This document shows positions 13,382 through 28,241 of a stretch of DNA of 64,000 nucleotides, one piece after another. Numbering within the stretch: position 1 is the stretch's first letter; each line of letters opens with the position of its first letter. The notes under the pieces are model-generated. The model worked only from the letters and a program-made list of their open reading frames with translations. It did no database searches and was not told the DNA's origin. The stretch lies in contig QZCP01000579.1 in assembly GCA_003956705.1 (NCBI GenBank), forward strand, positions 6,950-70,949. Reading direction: 5' to 3'. The DNA comes from Brevipalpus yothersi (lineage: Eukaryota > Arthropoda > Arachnida > Trombidiformes > Tenuipalpidae). A program made the translations under genes and the position numbers.

Positions 13382-14569
13382 CACATGTATATGAATGAGT
13401 GTACATAATCACGGAATCATGGCATAAATTCGATTCTCTCGTGATTATCAGAGGAAAGCGTATTCCAGAGTATCTGGAAAATTTTATCTTACAAGAATTT
13501 GATTGAATTATGTTGATTGGAATAACAACAATTTGTGTAAGAAAGATCTCTCTCAATTTGTTATTTGAGGTTTAAAATAAGTCAAATGCTTGACAAGTCA
13601 AGTGAAATTTGAAAAATTTTCATCATCACCAGGAAGAAGAAGAGAAAGATGATCTGATAAAAACTATCAGCTTGGTTTCACTTTCATCATTCCGTTATTG
13701 GAAAATTGTACAAAATTTCAGGTGACAAATATCGACTCAGCCACACGTATCAATATAAGGCATATAATTTTTTCGAAGTAAAATTATATCGGCCCAGAAG
13801 AGTATACAACAATACAATAAGAATAAAGGATTGAGAACATAACACAGATGACAAGTTCCAAGAGAATGAAGTAAAAATTTCAACAATTCACCTTCCAGGT
13901 AAGTGGGATAGAGAGACCTTCTAGAACATTATTTTTTTTGATTATATTCATGAAATGCGTCACGTTTATCAGAATGATTATATGTACTTCTTCTCTCTTC
14001 CTCTTTGAACTTCAGGGCTCAATAATTCCATTTATAATTAATTATTTTGGCATTATATGACCAAAATTTCGTTAGATCCTTCAACGCATAACCCTCAAGC
14101 TTTGCTCTTCGAGAGCTTTGGTGAAAAGAATGATTCAAGTAGAAATGAGAAATATTTCGGATAACTATTAGTTGATTCAGATGTATGATGTGAATACTTT
14201 GATCAAAAGTTCATAAGCCCACATAAACACAAGAGAAAACAGTTTATCGGGTAACGTTGTAACGATTACCTCGTGCTGCAACATTAACTACTCAGCCATT
14301 CTTAGAATGCGTGTGCAATAAAAAGAAGATAATGAATAATATTTTCTTCTTGGTAAGAAAATGAGAAAATTTCATTCTGAAATAGAGAAAAACGTTTCAC
14401 ATGCATGAAGTAGCGTAACAAATTAGGGACCGGCATAAGCAAATGAGGAAGAAAAAAGAAAATAATTTGTAAAATTGACAAAATCATAACCAATAATTAG
14501 GTTTGACACTGTATGGAATCTTCTCTATCCATCTTCCCTCTGGAATGTCAAGGTGTTGGAGGGTCGTGA

Positions 14570-14605
14570 AGAGAGAAAGAGAGAGAGAAAGAAAGAGAGA
14601 AAGAA

Positions 14606-14647
<42 letters not shown>
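14570..14647. repeat. Interrupted (AG)n/(AAAG)n tract
   Basis: Purine-only strand with mixed GA and GAAA units ending in a pure GA run; purine-rich sequence with GAA repeats continues to about 14790. Confidence 0.9.
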
Positions 14648-14653
<6 letters not shown>

Positions 14654-17475
14654 GAAGATGAAAAGAATAGGATCAATGAGCAGGAGCATCCAGTTGAGCA
14701 TCAAGTTTGAGCATTGAGAAAGGAGGAGGAAAAAGAAGAAGAAGAAGAAGAAATAGAAAGAAAAGATGAAGATGAAGAAAACAAAATATAAAAGTAAGCA
14801 AAATTAGCAACACGATATGCCTGTGAAATCTGCGAAAGAAGGTGAGCGATGATAATAACCATCATTAAGCCAGTAAACTGGTCTGATAATCTGTTTGGCT
14901 ACTTTTTCTAAACAATACGAAAGATGCTAATTTTGTGTGTGTGAGAGAGAGACAGGTAAGATGTATAATCGTTCATTCTGCTTCTTGGTGTTTTTTATTT
15001 TTTCTTCTGGAATTTTTTGTTTTTCCACTTTCTTCCAAGTTTTCCTTTCCTTCCTCTCTCTCTTTCTCTCTTTCTCTCTCTTCATATCGTTCCAGAATGT
15101 GCCTGCTAAGAAAATGATCTCCCTCCATGATCATGGGTCAATATTTTTGAAACATTTGACAAGTGGGTGAAAGAAGAAGATGATAATCATGGTGAAAATT
15201 CATCATCAATTATTCTCGTTTCTGTTAAACGCTTTTAAGCCGAAAGAAAAGGGTTTCACCAGAAATGGTTACACGAGCATAATAAGATCAAGAAGAAGAA
15301 GAAGAAGAAGCTCAAGCTTCAAGTGTATCGATGGACACGCGTGCAATCTCAATTGATCTGATTTTTCGAAATTCATGATACATGGTGGATATGCCAGAAA
15401 ATCAAATGAGATGAGATGAGAGATGCTTATCGGTACAATCTTGATCATCATCGTGCCTACCTTTTTTGATACACATTTTGATTCTGCAATCCTTAAGGCT
15501 GCCATTATTATGTAACTCTTACCACATATCCACACACACACAAGCAGATTTAATCACTGTATAGCGAAGCCCACTTTTTTTCGGGCAAAAGAGATTCGTA
15601 TACATGTACACATAAATTCTCATTCAAAAACTCAAATATCCAGTCGAAAGTTCGAAGTAAACCTGGCTTCAGGTTTGGATGGGTGAAAATTTTTTTCGTA
15701 TCAAAAAATAAGATGATATTGACCATAATGGGGATGATATTCGTAATCAAAACCCACTAATTGTGTAAAATGATCACGCTGGATGAGAGATAGAGATAGA
15801 TAGTGGTGGTAAAGAGAGAGAGAAAGAGAAAATAAAAAAGGTAATAAAAAGGCCAGCCATAATCGAAAGGGAATGTGTATTGAGATCAACATCCAACCAA
15901 TACATTATAAGTGTATCATGAAGATGGATTAAGATTTATCTTCTCATGAAAATGAGCCTCCTTTTCATCATCCAAGTTCCTTATACTGATTGTGAGTGTG
16001 TTTATATGAAAGAGAGAGAGAGAGTTATGAGAGTTATGAGAATTAAATCAATCCAGTTTTACTCTCTCCATCAAAATGTGCGTATACACATTTATCTTGG
16101 CCTCAAGCTGACTCAAGGTACCGTTATGATGATTTTTTGAACAAATGAACGATGTAAGTGTTGACAGGAACAAGGTAAACAGTGGAAGATTGGTTCCATT
16201 TTTTCCTCTTTCTCTCACTATAAATATATATTGGGTAAAATTTTTCGACATTATTATCACTATAATGATGATCAATAATATACATAGCCCACAGGTTAGC
16301 CTGAGCGGTATGGTACTCAATCAACATGATATAACTTTCACATGAAAAATTTCTCTTCCTAATCCCAACATTTCGCAATCATCCGCTCATTAAAAGACTC
16401 ATACTAACACACACACACAAATCGAAACACGTTAGCACGTTGAAATCAGAAAAATTTTGCCTTCAGCAGTATCATTATCGAGCAAGTGTATACGTAGTGA
16501 CATGCTTCAAGCTTACCACCAAACCATATACACTGAATGAGCAATTGAAAGGCAACCAACAAGTAAAATTTGAGGCCAAGAAATATGTGTATGTGAAAAA
16601 AAAGGTTTCCAGAACGCAAATGATGGCAAATATATTCGAACGGTCAGTAGGGAACAGATTTCATGGTGATTATGTGTGTTCAACAGTTTAGTAGTTCGTT
16701 TGAATAAGTGTGTGTGTGTATATATCTGGAGAATGTATACCTATTCATATTAACATTATTATTATTATTATCATTATTAAGCCTCAAGCACTTGGATTTT
16801 AAAATGTTGCAGAGTAACGTTTTTGAAAAAAAGGTGAGATAGAGCAAAAAGAGTTCTAGAATAGATAATTTTTTTTCTCTTGATCAACCTGACAATTAAA
16901 AAGCAGGCATAAAACAAGCTTTGTGACTAATTGACTGGACATAACCAGATAGATACAGTCATCTATACTCATATTGAAGGACTCAAATTTAATATGATCA
17001 TCATCATTCTAATCAATCCAATGGCAATTGATTTGGCCATCGGGAAGGAAAGTGATCCAAATAACGGTGATACTAAATGATCTCCAAAAAGTGGGAGTGA
17101 TACGGTGAAGGAGTGGAGAAAAAAAGATATGTATCAGGTGTGATGCTGAGATGGAGAGAGAGAGATGGAGAAAAGGAAGGGATGCTGCAGAAGATGCTGG
17201 CAGGCAAGCAGATAAAAGTTTCATCAATAACGTAAGATCTTCATTGAGAAATGTAATATTTTGCTTGTCAATGATTTTTTCCATTTATCCAAAAATAATG
17301 GCGATCAAACTAGCATAACTTGAGAATTTGTATCCAGATAATTATGTTCTAATGGTTTATCATCGAGTATTAATTCTTATGATTGTAATTAACAAATGAC
17401 CCTTGTTTCGATGATCATACCAGATCAGTATTAATTGTAAATCAGCTTCCTCAAATGCTGGCGGCCTTTTCAATT

Positions 17476-17479
<4 letters not shown>

Positions 17480-17536
<57 letters not shown>
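17480..17536. repeat. (GA)n microsatellite
   Basis: Uninterrupted GA run of about 28 units. Confidence 0.95.
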
Positions 17537-17539
<3 letters not shown>

Positions 17540-17747
17540 TCTTCTTAGGATCACTTTTTGATCCTCCTACTTCATGAGGTACTTTTTTGACGAGATGAAA
17601 AATCAGTTTCAAGTCACATCTCTCTCTATCTCCCTTGTCAATACACTGGAAGAGAAGGATTCATCCTCATCCTCATCTTCTTCCATCTTCTTTATTCATC
17701 TCGTGGCCAAACCACAAGATATACAATCAATTGCCTGGGGCATTTGA

Positions 17748-17786
<39 letters not shown>

Positions 17787-19614
17787 GAACGCTCAGCCAA
17801 CTCGTTCTGACAGTAATCAAGTTAAAAAACGTTCTGCAAGCAATCAGCCACTTGTGTTCACAATAATAATGATAATAATAATAGCAACAATCATAATGGC
17901 TCTCACAGTGAATGCAATATTCAAGTGGATATCTTTTTTGTTTTTTCCACTCGCCTGTTGCTCACTAAACGGTTATAATTTTGATTCCCGCCAAAATAGT
18001 AATCCTTTGATGCAAAATAGTAACATTATAATGAATCTTGATTACTGTGAACTGTTTTTTTCAACCTTAACCAACACCAACACTAAAAACACACACACGC
18101 ATATCACTTTTTTTTCACTTCCATTTTCAATTGATTACCAGTATGTCTAGTGGGGTAAAAAAATTTTGTGTGTCTGCTGATCAAGATGAAACTAAACAGA
18201 GATGTGTATTCATGAGAAGGAAATATTTTCTTCAAGCATCATCTGCATTTATTCAATTCGATTTGCTATTGCACACTCTGTGTGAGTGTATGTGTGTGTG
18301 TGTGTCTGCTTATAAGTGTATGCATATATAACTTAATTCACTTTAGTATGCAAATTAGTTGAACACTTGCTTATATTCGACTGGTTAAGCAAGAAAAAGA
18401 GATGATATTGAGAAACTCAGTTCGATTCTGTATCTGGTCGTTTTTTGAAACTTTTCATCCTTCAATTTTTTCCTCTCTCTTTCTCTCTTTCTGGAAAGTA
18501 ACTCTGTATCAAATTTAACTGGGAAGGATCTCTCTTCCTCTCTCTCTTGATTCCTTCCTGAAGGGCCATAAATCAGCACACACAGTCAGCATGCAGGCGA
18601 ATACAAAAAATCAGTGGTAATCAAATGATGGGCCCTTTGCAAAAACAGCTACTTTTTACTACTATTTAGCCCAAGTAGAATCAATTTCAATTTGAAAAAC
18701 TCTGTGTGTGCAATCTCAGCTGTTGAAGCAATTGCAAAATCCAATCAAATTGTAATGATTACCATTATCATTCAACAGATACACATATTCTCTTTCACAC
18801 ATGCACACACACTTTACTCTGGGTTTGAACACATGAAAAGCCTGGAAAGGAATGCATCTCTCTCTTGAGGGCAATTCAATCAGGCCATTATATTACTTTT
18901 GGTATTGCAATATAATCCAGATTAAATTTTTTCTCTCCTTAAATCGTATGATCATCATAGCTGATGTGTAAGTGAATGAAATCCGTAATCATTTTGGTCA
19001 AAATCATGACCACTAACTCAATCTGTAAATAATACATTTAAATATATAAATGTATCCAAAAAGTTTAACGAGAAAAGAAAATACATTGCCTGACGATAGC
19101 CTCAAGATAGAGATTTCATGACTTGCTCTCAGCATCCACGAAAGAAAGATGGGTGAAAAAGTATTGACAGTTATTTCAGTTTTTAGCCCAAAATTTCGAT
19201 TGATATGTGTGTATGTGTGTGTGTAAGTGGTAAGATTGTTGCCTCTCTTGAGACGAAAAGTTAACTAAACCAATTGGAATGTGTTTGGCTTGAGTGTGAT
19301 TGATTTTTTGAGCTCATGATGAAGTGGTGCTGAGTGTATGTTCATGAGCACACACTAAGAAGATATATCGGATGAAAATTTATGATGATCGTCCAATACA
19401 CTCACATCGATTCATGTCCTCTCAAAAATTTCTGCCCAATTTTTGCTCTCTCTCTCTCTCTCCCTTCAGCTTAACTTATACATGTCTATCTTGGCCCGAA
19501 AAAAAGGTCCGATATCGGATGCTGAACAGATAAGCGAGATGGATTTTATCTGTCTTTTTCTGGGATTCCGTGAAACTTTTTTCTTCTCTCCTTTCAAAAA
19601 CTTTTGGGCCCAGA

Positions 19615-19618
19615 AGAA

Positions 19619-19662
<44 letters not shown>
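19615..19662. repeat. (AG)n microsatellite
   Basis: AG run with one early AAAG interruption; a short CT run lies 150 nt upstream. Confidence 0.9.
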
Positions 19663-19664
<2 letters not shown>

Positions 19665-22600
19665 CCTGCTGGTGATCTCATGAATCCCAAGAATTTCGCA
19701 GGGAATACAAAATAAATATATATAAGTGCTCAGACGCTGAGGAGATGAGCATCGCTTATCAGATGTGACACTATCAACCATTGGACATCCCTTGACTGGA
19801 GATCCCAGTAGTATGGAATTTTGAGTATCACCGTTTTTGCCAGTCCATCGACTCTTTTCTTTTATTTTCACTGTGACGATTAATCCATTCTGAAACATTC
19901 CCATTAGTGGATAGGAAACATTCATCAAGATCACTTAAGAGAGAGAGAGAGAAAGAGAGAGATGAAGAAGAAGAGAAAAGGAACACAGTCACTTCGGTCT
20001 AAAGAGAAAGTGTCCAAGTGAACAGAATCTATCTATTCTCAGTCCGGATAAACAGCATCGGCATGACTGGAATCCCAGCAAGTGAAACGATGTGTATGCA
20101 TGTATCCACATGTGTATGTATGTATATTTATTGCCGGATTCACTTGTTCATCGAGTGTGTGAAAGCGGATAAATTATTCGCTTTGATGGACATTGGACAC
20201 AAGTGTTCAAGAGTGTGTTTCAGTGAGAGAAAAAAAAACAGACAAAACTGAACCTTAGTCAAGTGATAATATTGTAAGACCATCTGAGTAGCGAAGTGAA
20301 GTTTGAAGAAAAGCGCATAAGTATTCAGATATTCTTTATATTTTTGCGGTGAATGCTCATGAGCTGATGAGGGGGAATAAAAAAGTTCCCATAAATTCGA
20401 AAAGGTGGACATTCAACAACATTCACACGATCTGCATAAAAATGTATATGTACATGTATAAGTATATGCAGATGCTGTACCCTTGCTTTCACTTTCAAAG
20501 TTGCTCTGATTTGTTGAGAGAATGCTTCCGGATTTGTGTGAACGGATTGCAAAATCATAATCATAATCAGCAATGGCTATCGGCAATTGTGTATATGTCC
20601 GTGGCCAGTGGTCAAACTGAATAGGATGTCCGTTTATGTTTGCTCGTGATTCCAGGTGATTTGCATGAAATGAGGACAAATGAGAATATATACCTTGCAA
20701 CCCAAAGGTGAATACAATTCGAACACACACATACACATCGTGCCAGTATGAATATGAAAAAGTTTTTAAATTTCTTTTTCAAAATATTCTCTCTTTTTTT
20801 TTGAGGGTCAAAAGGGGTGAAACAACAAATGGGAGAGTTGCGTTGGCTTTAATTGATGTAGCTCATCATCTCTTCCCTCATCTAATGGCCCTCTTCAGTT
20901 TCATCTTTCACGCTATTTTATTTGGTAATTCATTTTGGTCCAAGAAAGAAGAGGTAAGGAGAAGAGGAAGAGAGAGAGAGAGAGAAAGAAATTCAAAACA
21001 TTCACAGTGACTTTATCATCATCGCCTGAGGCAACTAGATAATGATAATTGTGCTAAATAGCCCTTTCATCGCATTGATCATCATCATTCAACCTCCCGA
21101 ATTCATTTGATTAACCATATTCATGACACTTTATGTGCATCAGTGTGTAATGTTGGGAAGGAAAGAGAATAATGTTGGAAGATGGTGAAAAGTAAAAATA
21201 TCAAGGAAAAGAGAGAGGAAAAAAATTGTTCGAATGAATATGAAGCATCAATTACCATTGACGCCCACTCGGAATATTCGAATATTTTGCATGATTATGT
21301 GGAATACTCATTCTGGTGAGGATAGAAGAATTTTATTCTCAGAAGGGCTTAGAAGAATGAGAATAAGAAGAAGGAGAAGAGTGAAAGAGGCCACGCAAAC
21401 ATGTATTCATGGTTGAAAATTTCTTGTATTTACTTTAAACTCACTATCATGATCATTCACGAACGTTCATCAGTATCAGCATCAATGCGAAAATTATCCA
21501 TGATTATGATCGATGATGTTCACTGAGCTGACTATTTGCAAATCAACGAATGATTATAATCATTATTAATACTTTGAGTGTTTTGTGTGCTTGTGAGCAA
21601 GAGTAAAAGAGAGAGAGAGAAAAAAAAGTGATTAGCAGAAGAAAAACAATCCATTGCAAAATGAGGTGAACCTGCGATGGCAATTGAAATTATATTCATT
21701 CTCAAGATGAGTGTTAATGAGTGTATCACCCAATTGTGGTAAGAATTCTGGTATCTTCTGGGGGAATATTTTTCTAAATTCACAGAATTCAAAGTGACTA
21801 TCTATTCCATGTTAAATTGAATTCGAGAATCGAAAATCTTGGAAACAGTAATTTTAAGATGCTTTCATTTTCTCTAATCTTGATAAGAATTGCTATAATA
21901 TCAGAGAGCTCAAAAATTTATGATACCTCAGAACCATGATGATGATGGGAAGAAGAGAAAGAGAGTATCATATATATTTCGTTGAAATCTTTTTGGTTCA
22001 TGGAATAAGAGCGTGAAAATAAGCGAATGAATGAAAATCTCTGTATTCTGGGCTAGATGATGATGAAAACGATACCAAAATGTTGCCATAAGCTGGTAAA
22101 ATATCATACCGAGAATTCATCTACACCATGATGATGATATGGAAACGAAACTGACAAACAGTCTCAAAATATATATATACACTCATATTTATACGCTTGT
22201 GTCTACAGTCTATGTTATCAGTTACCCAAAATTTTTTTTTCAAAACTTATTATAGGATGTCCATGGATGGCTCCATGGTTGATGATGTTTTCCATGCATC
22301 TTTGTTTTTCTCTCTCTCTCTCTCTCTCAAACTCTCTCAGAGAGTACCAAAAAGTTTCTCCAAACTTAATGAGTCTCATTACGATGAGAATTGAGATAAA
22401 ATAAAAGAAGCGAGGAAGTGGTTAAAAACTGTGGATGCTGACTTTTTTGATGAGAAAAGCAGGCAAACATGGTGTATGTGGAACTTGAAAGTGAACCGGA
22501 TCAAGCGAAGCCATCAACAGTAGCTAACATTACAGTCTTCTCTCATGCTTTTTTCCTTCTCTTTTTTGCTCTCTCTCTTCCTTTTGCTCAGTGTATTTCC

Positions 22601-23877
22601 TTTTCCGCTCAATTTTGAATGTAGAAAGGAACAAAAAAATCGGTGGCCTCTGAATGTTCATTTCACATGTGAATGTGTGTGTATGTATGCAACATTGTTT
22701 GTGTGTAAACTTTCCAGGAACACTTTGAGAGCCTGATTGAGGCTCAATACTTATCAGGTTAATCAGTCCAATCAACAGTTGCACACTAGAATATCGAGTG
22801 TGTGTTGTTCACTGGATAAAATCATCAATTTTGCATGCCAAAAAGCATGGTATATATGCTGATGTGAAATCTTTCTTCATTTCCGTTCTCACATATTGTT
22901 TCTGCTTATCAGTATTGGTTCAGAAATATTGGACTGATGATTTCAATCAGAGATAGAAATTGAAAGTCATGGATCTCGGCCATCATGTGGATATGAGAGA
23001 AGAAGAATGTTCAACTTTCCCATGATGTCCTGGCATTCTATATCCATCCACTCTTTCCCATGGATATAACCAAATTCAGATTGTCAACAGGAGTGCAAAG
23101 GCAATCAATGCTGTTGCCACTAATTGATGATAGTTGACAATCTTTTGCAAAGGAAAAATTTCAAAAAAATCATTGATTTGGCGCCAAAATTTGTCACGAT
23201 TTGAATGAACATGAATACTGCTACTTTAAGAGTCTAATATTTCAACAATATATGAACTAAACAATTTTTCATGCTTTTTGGGGGAAAATTGCGTAAGAAT
23301 GAAAAATTTATCCCAAGCTCACAGCACGATTAGTGTAAATTTGCACAAAACTTTCATTAGTGCCACTCTCGTTTGTCATCAAATAAACCAGTGAACGATG
23401 TTCAAAGAATGGTCATTAGTTCACGATCAAGTGGTGGTGATGATAGTGGATGTATGTTCAGTGATTATCATTCCAGAATAAGCAATAGTGAAGTGGGTAG
23501 CGATGATTATGAAGATTTTATTGGCTAAATACTGTTCATTCATTAACTGTTCAGTGTTCATTCATTCAGGTTCAATACTTTTCTTCCATCTCTCCCTCTC
23601 TTTCCTATGTAAGATTGAGAGAGAAAGAGTATCGCCTTTCTTTCTTGGGTAGTGAAAAGGAAACAGAAGCATCATTATCATGCTGAAAACATGATAAAAG
23701 ATCATCTTCATCTTCTCTTAGCCTTTTTTATGATGTTCACTTGGTTAGTGCAATGGATGGCTGAACATTTTGCTACTCTTAATAAGATAGTCAAGAGAGA
23801 GAGAGAGAGAGAGCTTCGCAACAATAACTGCTAAAAAGCAAATCTGAACACACATATTCTGTCGCTATGAACACACT

Positions 23878-23882
<5 letters not shown>

Positions 23883-23953
<71 letters not shown>
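23883..23953. repeat. (CT)35 microsatellite
   Basis: One of the longest uninterrupted runs in the window. Confidence 0.95.
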
Positions 23954-23957
<4 letters not shown>

Positions 23958-24106
23958 CATTTACCTGATCATATATTATAAGAGCAAGCCTTACATCCCG
24001 GGCGACTATTTAAGCTCATCAGTATGCAGTTAGCGTGCGTCCGTAGTTCATGAAAATTCGTGCTAAGCAAGATGGAAAAAATGAAGGCTAAAGAATATGA
24101 TACCTG

Positions 24107-24108
<2 letters not shown>

Positions 24109-24143
<35 letters not shown>

Positions 24144-24156
24144 CTTTCTTTCTTTC
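24109..24156. repeat. (CTTT)n tetranucleotide repeat
   Basis: CTTT units with two small interruptions, distinct from the surrounding dinucleotide tracts. Confidence 0.9.
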
Positions 24157-24834
24157 GTTCTTTTTCTTGAAAATTCGCGCGCTTGAAAAACACAAAACGA
24201 TTCAGCTTCTTTTTCTTCGTTTTTCATCCTCTTGTTTTAATCTCTTTTCTCCACTTTTATCCACTCTCATCTCTCCATTTCGTAATTCAGGATGGACACT
24301 CTTTGTGATGGACTAAATTTGAGTCACCATTCCATAATAAGAGAGAGAGAGAACGAAGTTACCGTACACAGAAAGATTATCATAACTATTATCGTCATCA
24401 TCTTGTTCCGGGAATCCAATTTGATACACTCCGTTCTGCCACCTAATTCTCATCACCTTATAAGTGAATGTGAATGCCAATTATGAATGCCCAAGTTGTG
24501 TGTTTGTGTATGCTTATAATTCATAATCGGGTTCATGATAGTGTCCAGATATATATACATTTAAATACTTTTCAATGCTAGTCACAATCGCCCACTCATT
24601 TTTAAAAATCAGTATCATTTAAGGTATGCCTTTGATTATAATCATGCCTCTGGTCATTTTGATCAGACTTTTCCTTACAACCATTATTTTTTCCTCTTCA
24701 TTATCATTCTCGTTCTTCATTTTTCATCTTCGTCTCTCTCTCTCTCCCTCGAATACACACAATATTTTCAAGCCATGCAACTCTCAAAGATCAGCATACC
24801 CAAGTGGGTGATAGCCTGAGGGCATAACCCTTCC

Positions 24835-24854
24835 GGACCCAACGTTTTGGGTCC
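24835..24854. repeat. GC-rich 8-bp stem, 4-nt loop
   Basis: GGACCCAA-CGTT-TTGGGTCC, inside a patch (about 24808-24872) that is noticeably richer in G+C than its surroundings. No tRNA, terminator-type or known ncRNA assignment was possible. Confidence 0.5.
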
Positions 24855-26595
24855 ATGTCGGTCTCGGGCTCTTGATTTTTGAGTGAGTTTTTGAGAGAAC
24901 ATTCTCTCCTCAAAAGAGAGAAGTCAAAGTTTATGAATTATACTAAACTGCCGATGAATTGATTCTCTCTTTTTTCTTTCACTCATACTTTTCTTATGGA
25001 GCATGTAATTGAGGGATAAATTGTCAAAATTTGCATGCACCACTTGAGATGTATTTGCATGAGAGGTGAACAGTATGTATAAGCGTGTGTTTATGTGTAT
25101 GTGCATGGAGAAGACAGTCAAAATCAGAGAGAGAGAGAGAGAGAGAGAGAGATAAAATTTTTCAGGCAAGCAAAAGATATGAGTCGGAAGGGGAATAAAG
25201 ACGGCGAAGGAGGAGGAGATGGTTGAACGGTGGGAGGCGATGGATGAATACAAAATGAGACTTGACGATTATGATGAGACTAACAAGGGTAATAAAATAT
25301 AATATGTATAAAACAAAAGAGCTGATAATAGTGATTATGAAGTATTATCGAAAATTAGAATATCCAGGAGGCCACTTATTATACATACATGTATACATTC
25401 TTTCTCTCTCTCTCTCTCTATACATATACATGTATCTCTTCATGAAACATCCTAGATTCTTATTCCATCATCAAGTACAGAAAATCACCAAGACTTTCTT
25501 CTTTTTTCTTACCAATTATCCTTCAGCATACATACTAGTAGTTATTTGAGTTTCATTTCCATTTCAGTTCTCAGTTCTTGCCCAGTTCAGTATCCATTTT
25601 GGAGGAGAGAAGAGAGGAGAGAGGAGAGATGAGATGAGAAGAGGAGGAAGAGGAAAAAAGATGCGGAGCAAAACGAAATGGATACTCTCATTTTCCTCCT
25701 TTACCCAGTGAGCCCGCAAGGCGAATTATAATTTCTTCTTCTTCTTCTTCTTTCAATCCTGTTGAAGCTCAAAATTCATCTTGGCAGGCAAACATTTGCA
25801 TAAAAATCTATCTTTCTCTCTCCCTCTTTCTTTCTTTTCCTGCCTATTGCCACCAAGAAAAGGAAGAGAATATTCCAAGCATCCTTGCTCATCCTGTTAG
25901 ATTAGCAATTAGCATTCCTATGATTCTAAATTCTATTCTCTTACATACATACAGACTCACAAGTGAGTAGTGTGAGGAATGAAAATGATCTTCAGTCTCA
26001 AAGATGATGAAATTTTTTCACTCTTGAACATGAAACCTGCATCGTGCTCATTTACACTTGAGAAAACAGCTTAAACTTTTGAGAGAGAGAAAGATAGCTT
26101 GACTTGAAGTTTACTTTACTTTTTAACCACAAAAAGTGATACTATTATTGTAAACTTAACTGTAAATTTGTGTAGATGTATGTTTATTCATCTCTCACGA
26201 CATGGAATCCCACCATGCAGACAAGTTGCTCATTCATAGTCCCAAGAAGCCCTCAAATTGGCCAGTCGCGCGTCAGAGTAGGCCAACTTCTCAACACATC
26301 AAAATTGTTTCTCCTCCTCCTCCTCCTCCTTCTCTTTCTACTCTCTCCTCATCTTCTCTCCTCAAATGGAACCATAAATTCTTGTCCTCCATCCTCCCTT
26401 CCTCTGTCCTCCATCTTCATCATCATTCCACTGTATTGCTGATGAAAAATTTTCCACTCACTCAGTGACTTATGTATCAGCCTCCCACTTAACTTCTCAT
26501 CCATTTCCTCCATGGGATGTCTGTTTGGGAAAACATTTTCCTGTGTGACTCTGACGGGACCGTCAAAATATCATACATTTCACTTTTCCTCTTCG

Positions 26596-26599
<4 letters not shown>

Positions 26600-26660
<61 letters not shown>
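26600..26660. repeat. (CT)n microsatellite
   Basis: Uninterrupted CT run of about 30 units, faced by AG at 26808-26851 across 147 nt. Confidence 0.95.
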
Positions 26661-26662
<2 letters not shown>

Positions 26663-26803
26663 TGCAATAAATGTAACACTATATGAACGGCGACAAGTTA
26701 TCATTTCGATTTTTGGCAATTGTGATACAATTTTTCTGATGGCACAAAATTGTTTCTATGTGTGAGCCTCTCTCATGGAATTTGGAAGTGAGTAAGAGTG
26801 AGT

Positions 26804-26807
<4 letters not shown>

Positions 26808-26851
<44 letters not shown>
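26808..26851. repeat. (AG)n microsatellite
   Basis: AG run preceded by degenerate GTGAGTGA units, consistent with growth from a GAGT-type precursor. Confidence 0.95.
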
Positions 26852-26855
<4 letters not shown>

Positions 26856-27292
26856 ATAGTAATGAAGCAAAACAATAACAACAGAGGCGAACGAAATGTT
26901 GGATGAACGTTGTCAGCATGCTTTAATTTGTGTTCACGCTTCTAATTACGTTTTGGAGGAGGGAAAGGCAATTGAACTGGAGCCATGAAAATTTTCGTAA
27001 AATCAACTGTATCGTGACCATAAAATTGGTATTTTAAATAAGAATCCAGTTAAGCAGTTAGAATAGTAAAGTATTTTTCTCTCTCTTTCTCTCTATTTGA
27101 CTTGTTAAGTGAAAATATTACCTTTTTCTCTCTTCCTTTCATCAGAAGAAAAAATATTTTAATTTTTTTCTTTCGAAAAAAATTGACACCACAAAAACAG
27201 TAGTCGCTTGGGATCGCGTTGATGCCCATTTGCAAATCATGGACATTCAAGGCAAAAGAAGAGGTAGCAATAATTTTCCTCTCTCTCTCTTC

Positions 27293-27324
<32 letters not shown>

Positions 27325-28169
27325 TTCTCTCTCACTCTTCTGAATATTAAATACATTATAAATATGATAATAAACTTCATGTCCTCATTTTTTATTCGCA
27401 TAAATTCTCTCTCTCTCTCAGTACAAACCCTTTCGCTCTCCCAGAATCTTTTCTCTCTCATTCTTGGAATCTTTCTTATTTTCTTTTCAATCGAGTCCAC
27501 TAACCACGCTTTTTATGCGCTGTTCAACATTATTAATCAAAAAAAATTTCATCAAATGAAAGAGACAAAAACGGCAGCAAACCGATATGGGCACCGAGAG
27601 GTGTATACATGAAAAAGAAAATCTTGTGTGTAGGCTACCGATAAACGGAGGCCGATTTGCGGTGTTCCTAAATTTGGAATATGTATACAAAATAATCAGA
27701 AGAAAACTGTAATAATAGCAATAATCTTGGCGACAGATTTGAACAAGATTGGCCATGATTGCCATTGATGGTGGTCGATCTAGATACATGTACATGTATA
27801 TGTGCAGGCATAAAATACTTGGCCCGCTGATTTGATGGCAAAAGAGTGGGCAGATACAGGCTTATGGACTCTTGTAGCCATCTTCACAAAAGTCAAGATG
27901 ATATTATAATATGATTCCCATCTTGCGCCAGGGTCATTGTTATCATCATACACATGTATATATTCTGTGTGTATACCCTTGTCATGGAATATATTGTCAC
28001 AAATCAAATATATACCTGCCCTCTCTCTCTATGTGTATTTATTCGGTAGCAATGGATAGTGTGTTAAACTCATTCATTATTTTCCTCTACAATTGCCATT
28101 GTTATTTGATTCAAATGTGTACCGCCTCCGGGCACATCCTTTGCCCTCCTTTTTGCATACTTTTCACTT

Positions 28170-28172
<3 letters not shown>

Positions 28173-28239
<67 letters not shown>
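28173..28239. repeat. (CT)33 microsatellite
   Basis: Uninterrupted CT run. Confidence 0.95.
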
Positions 28240-28241
<2 letters not shown>

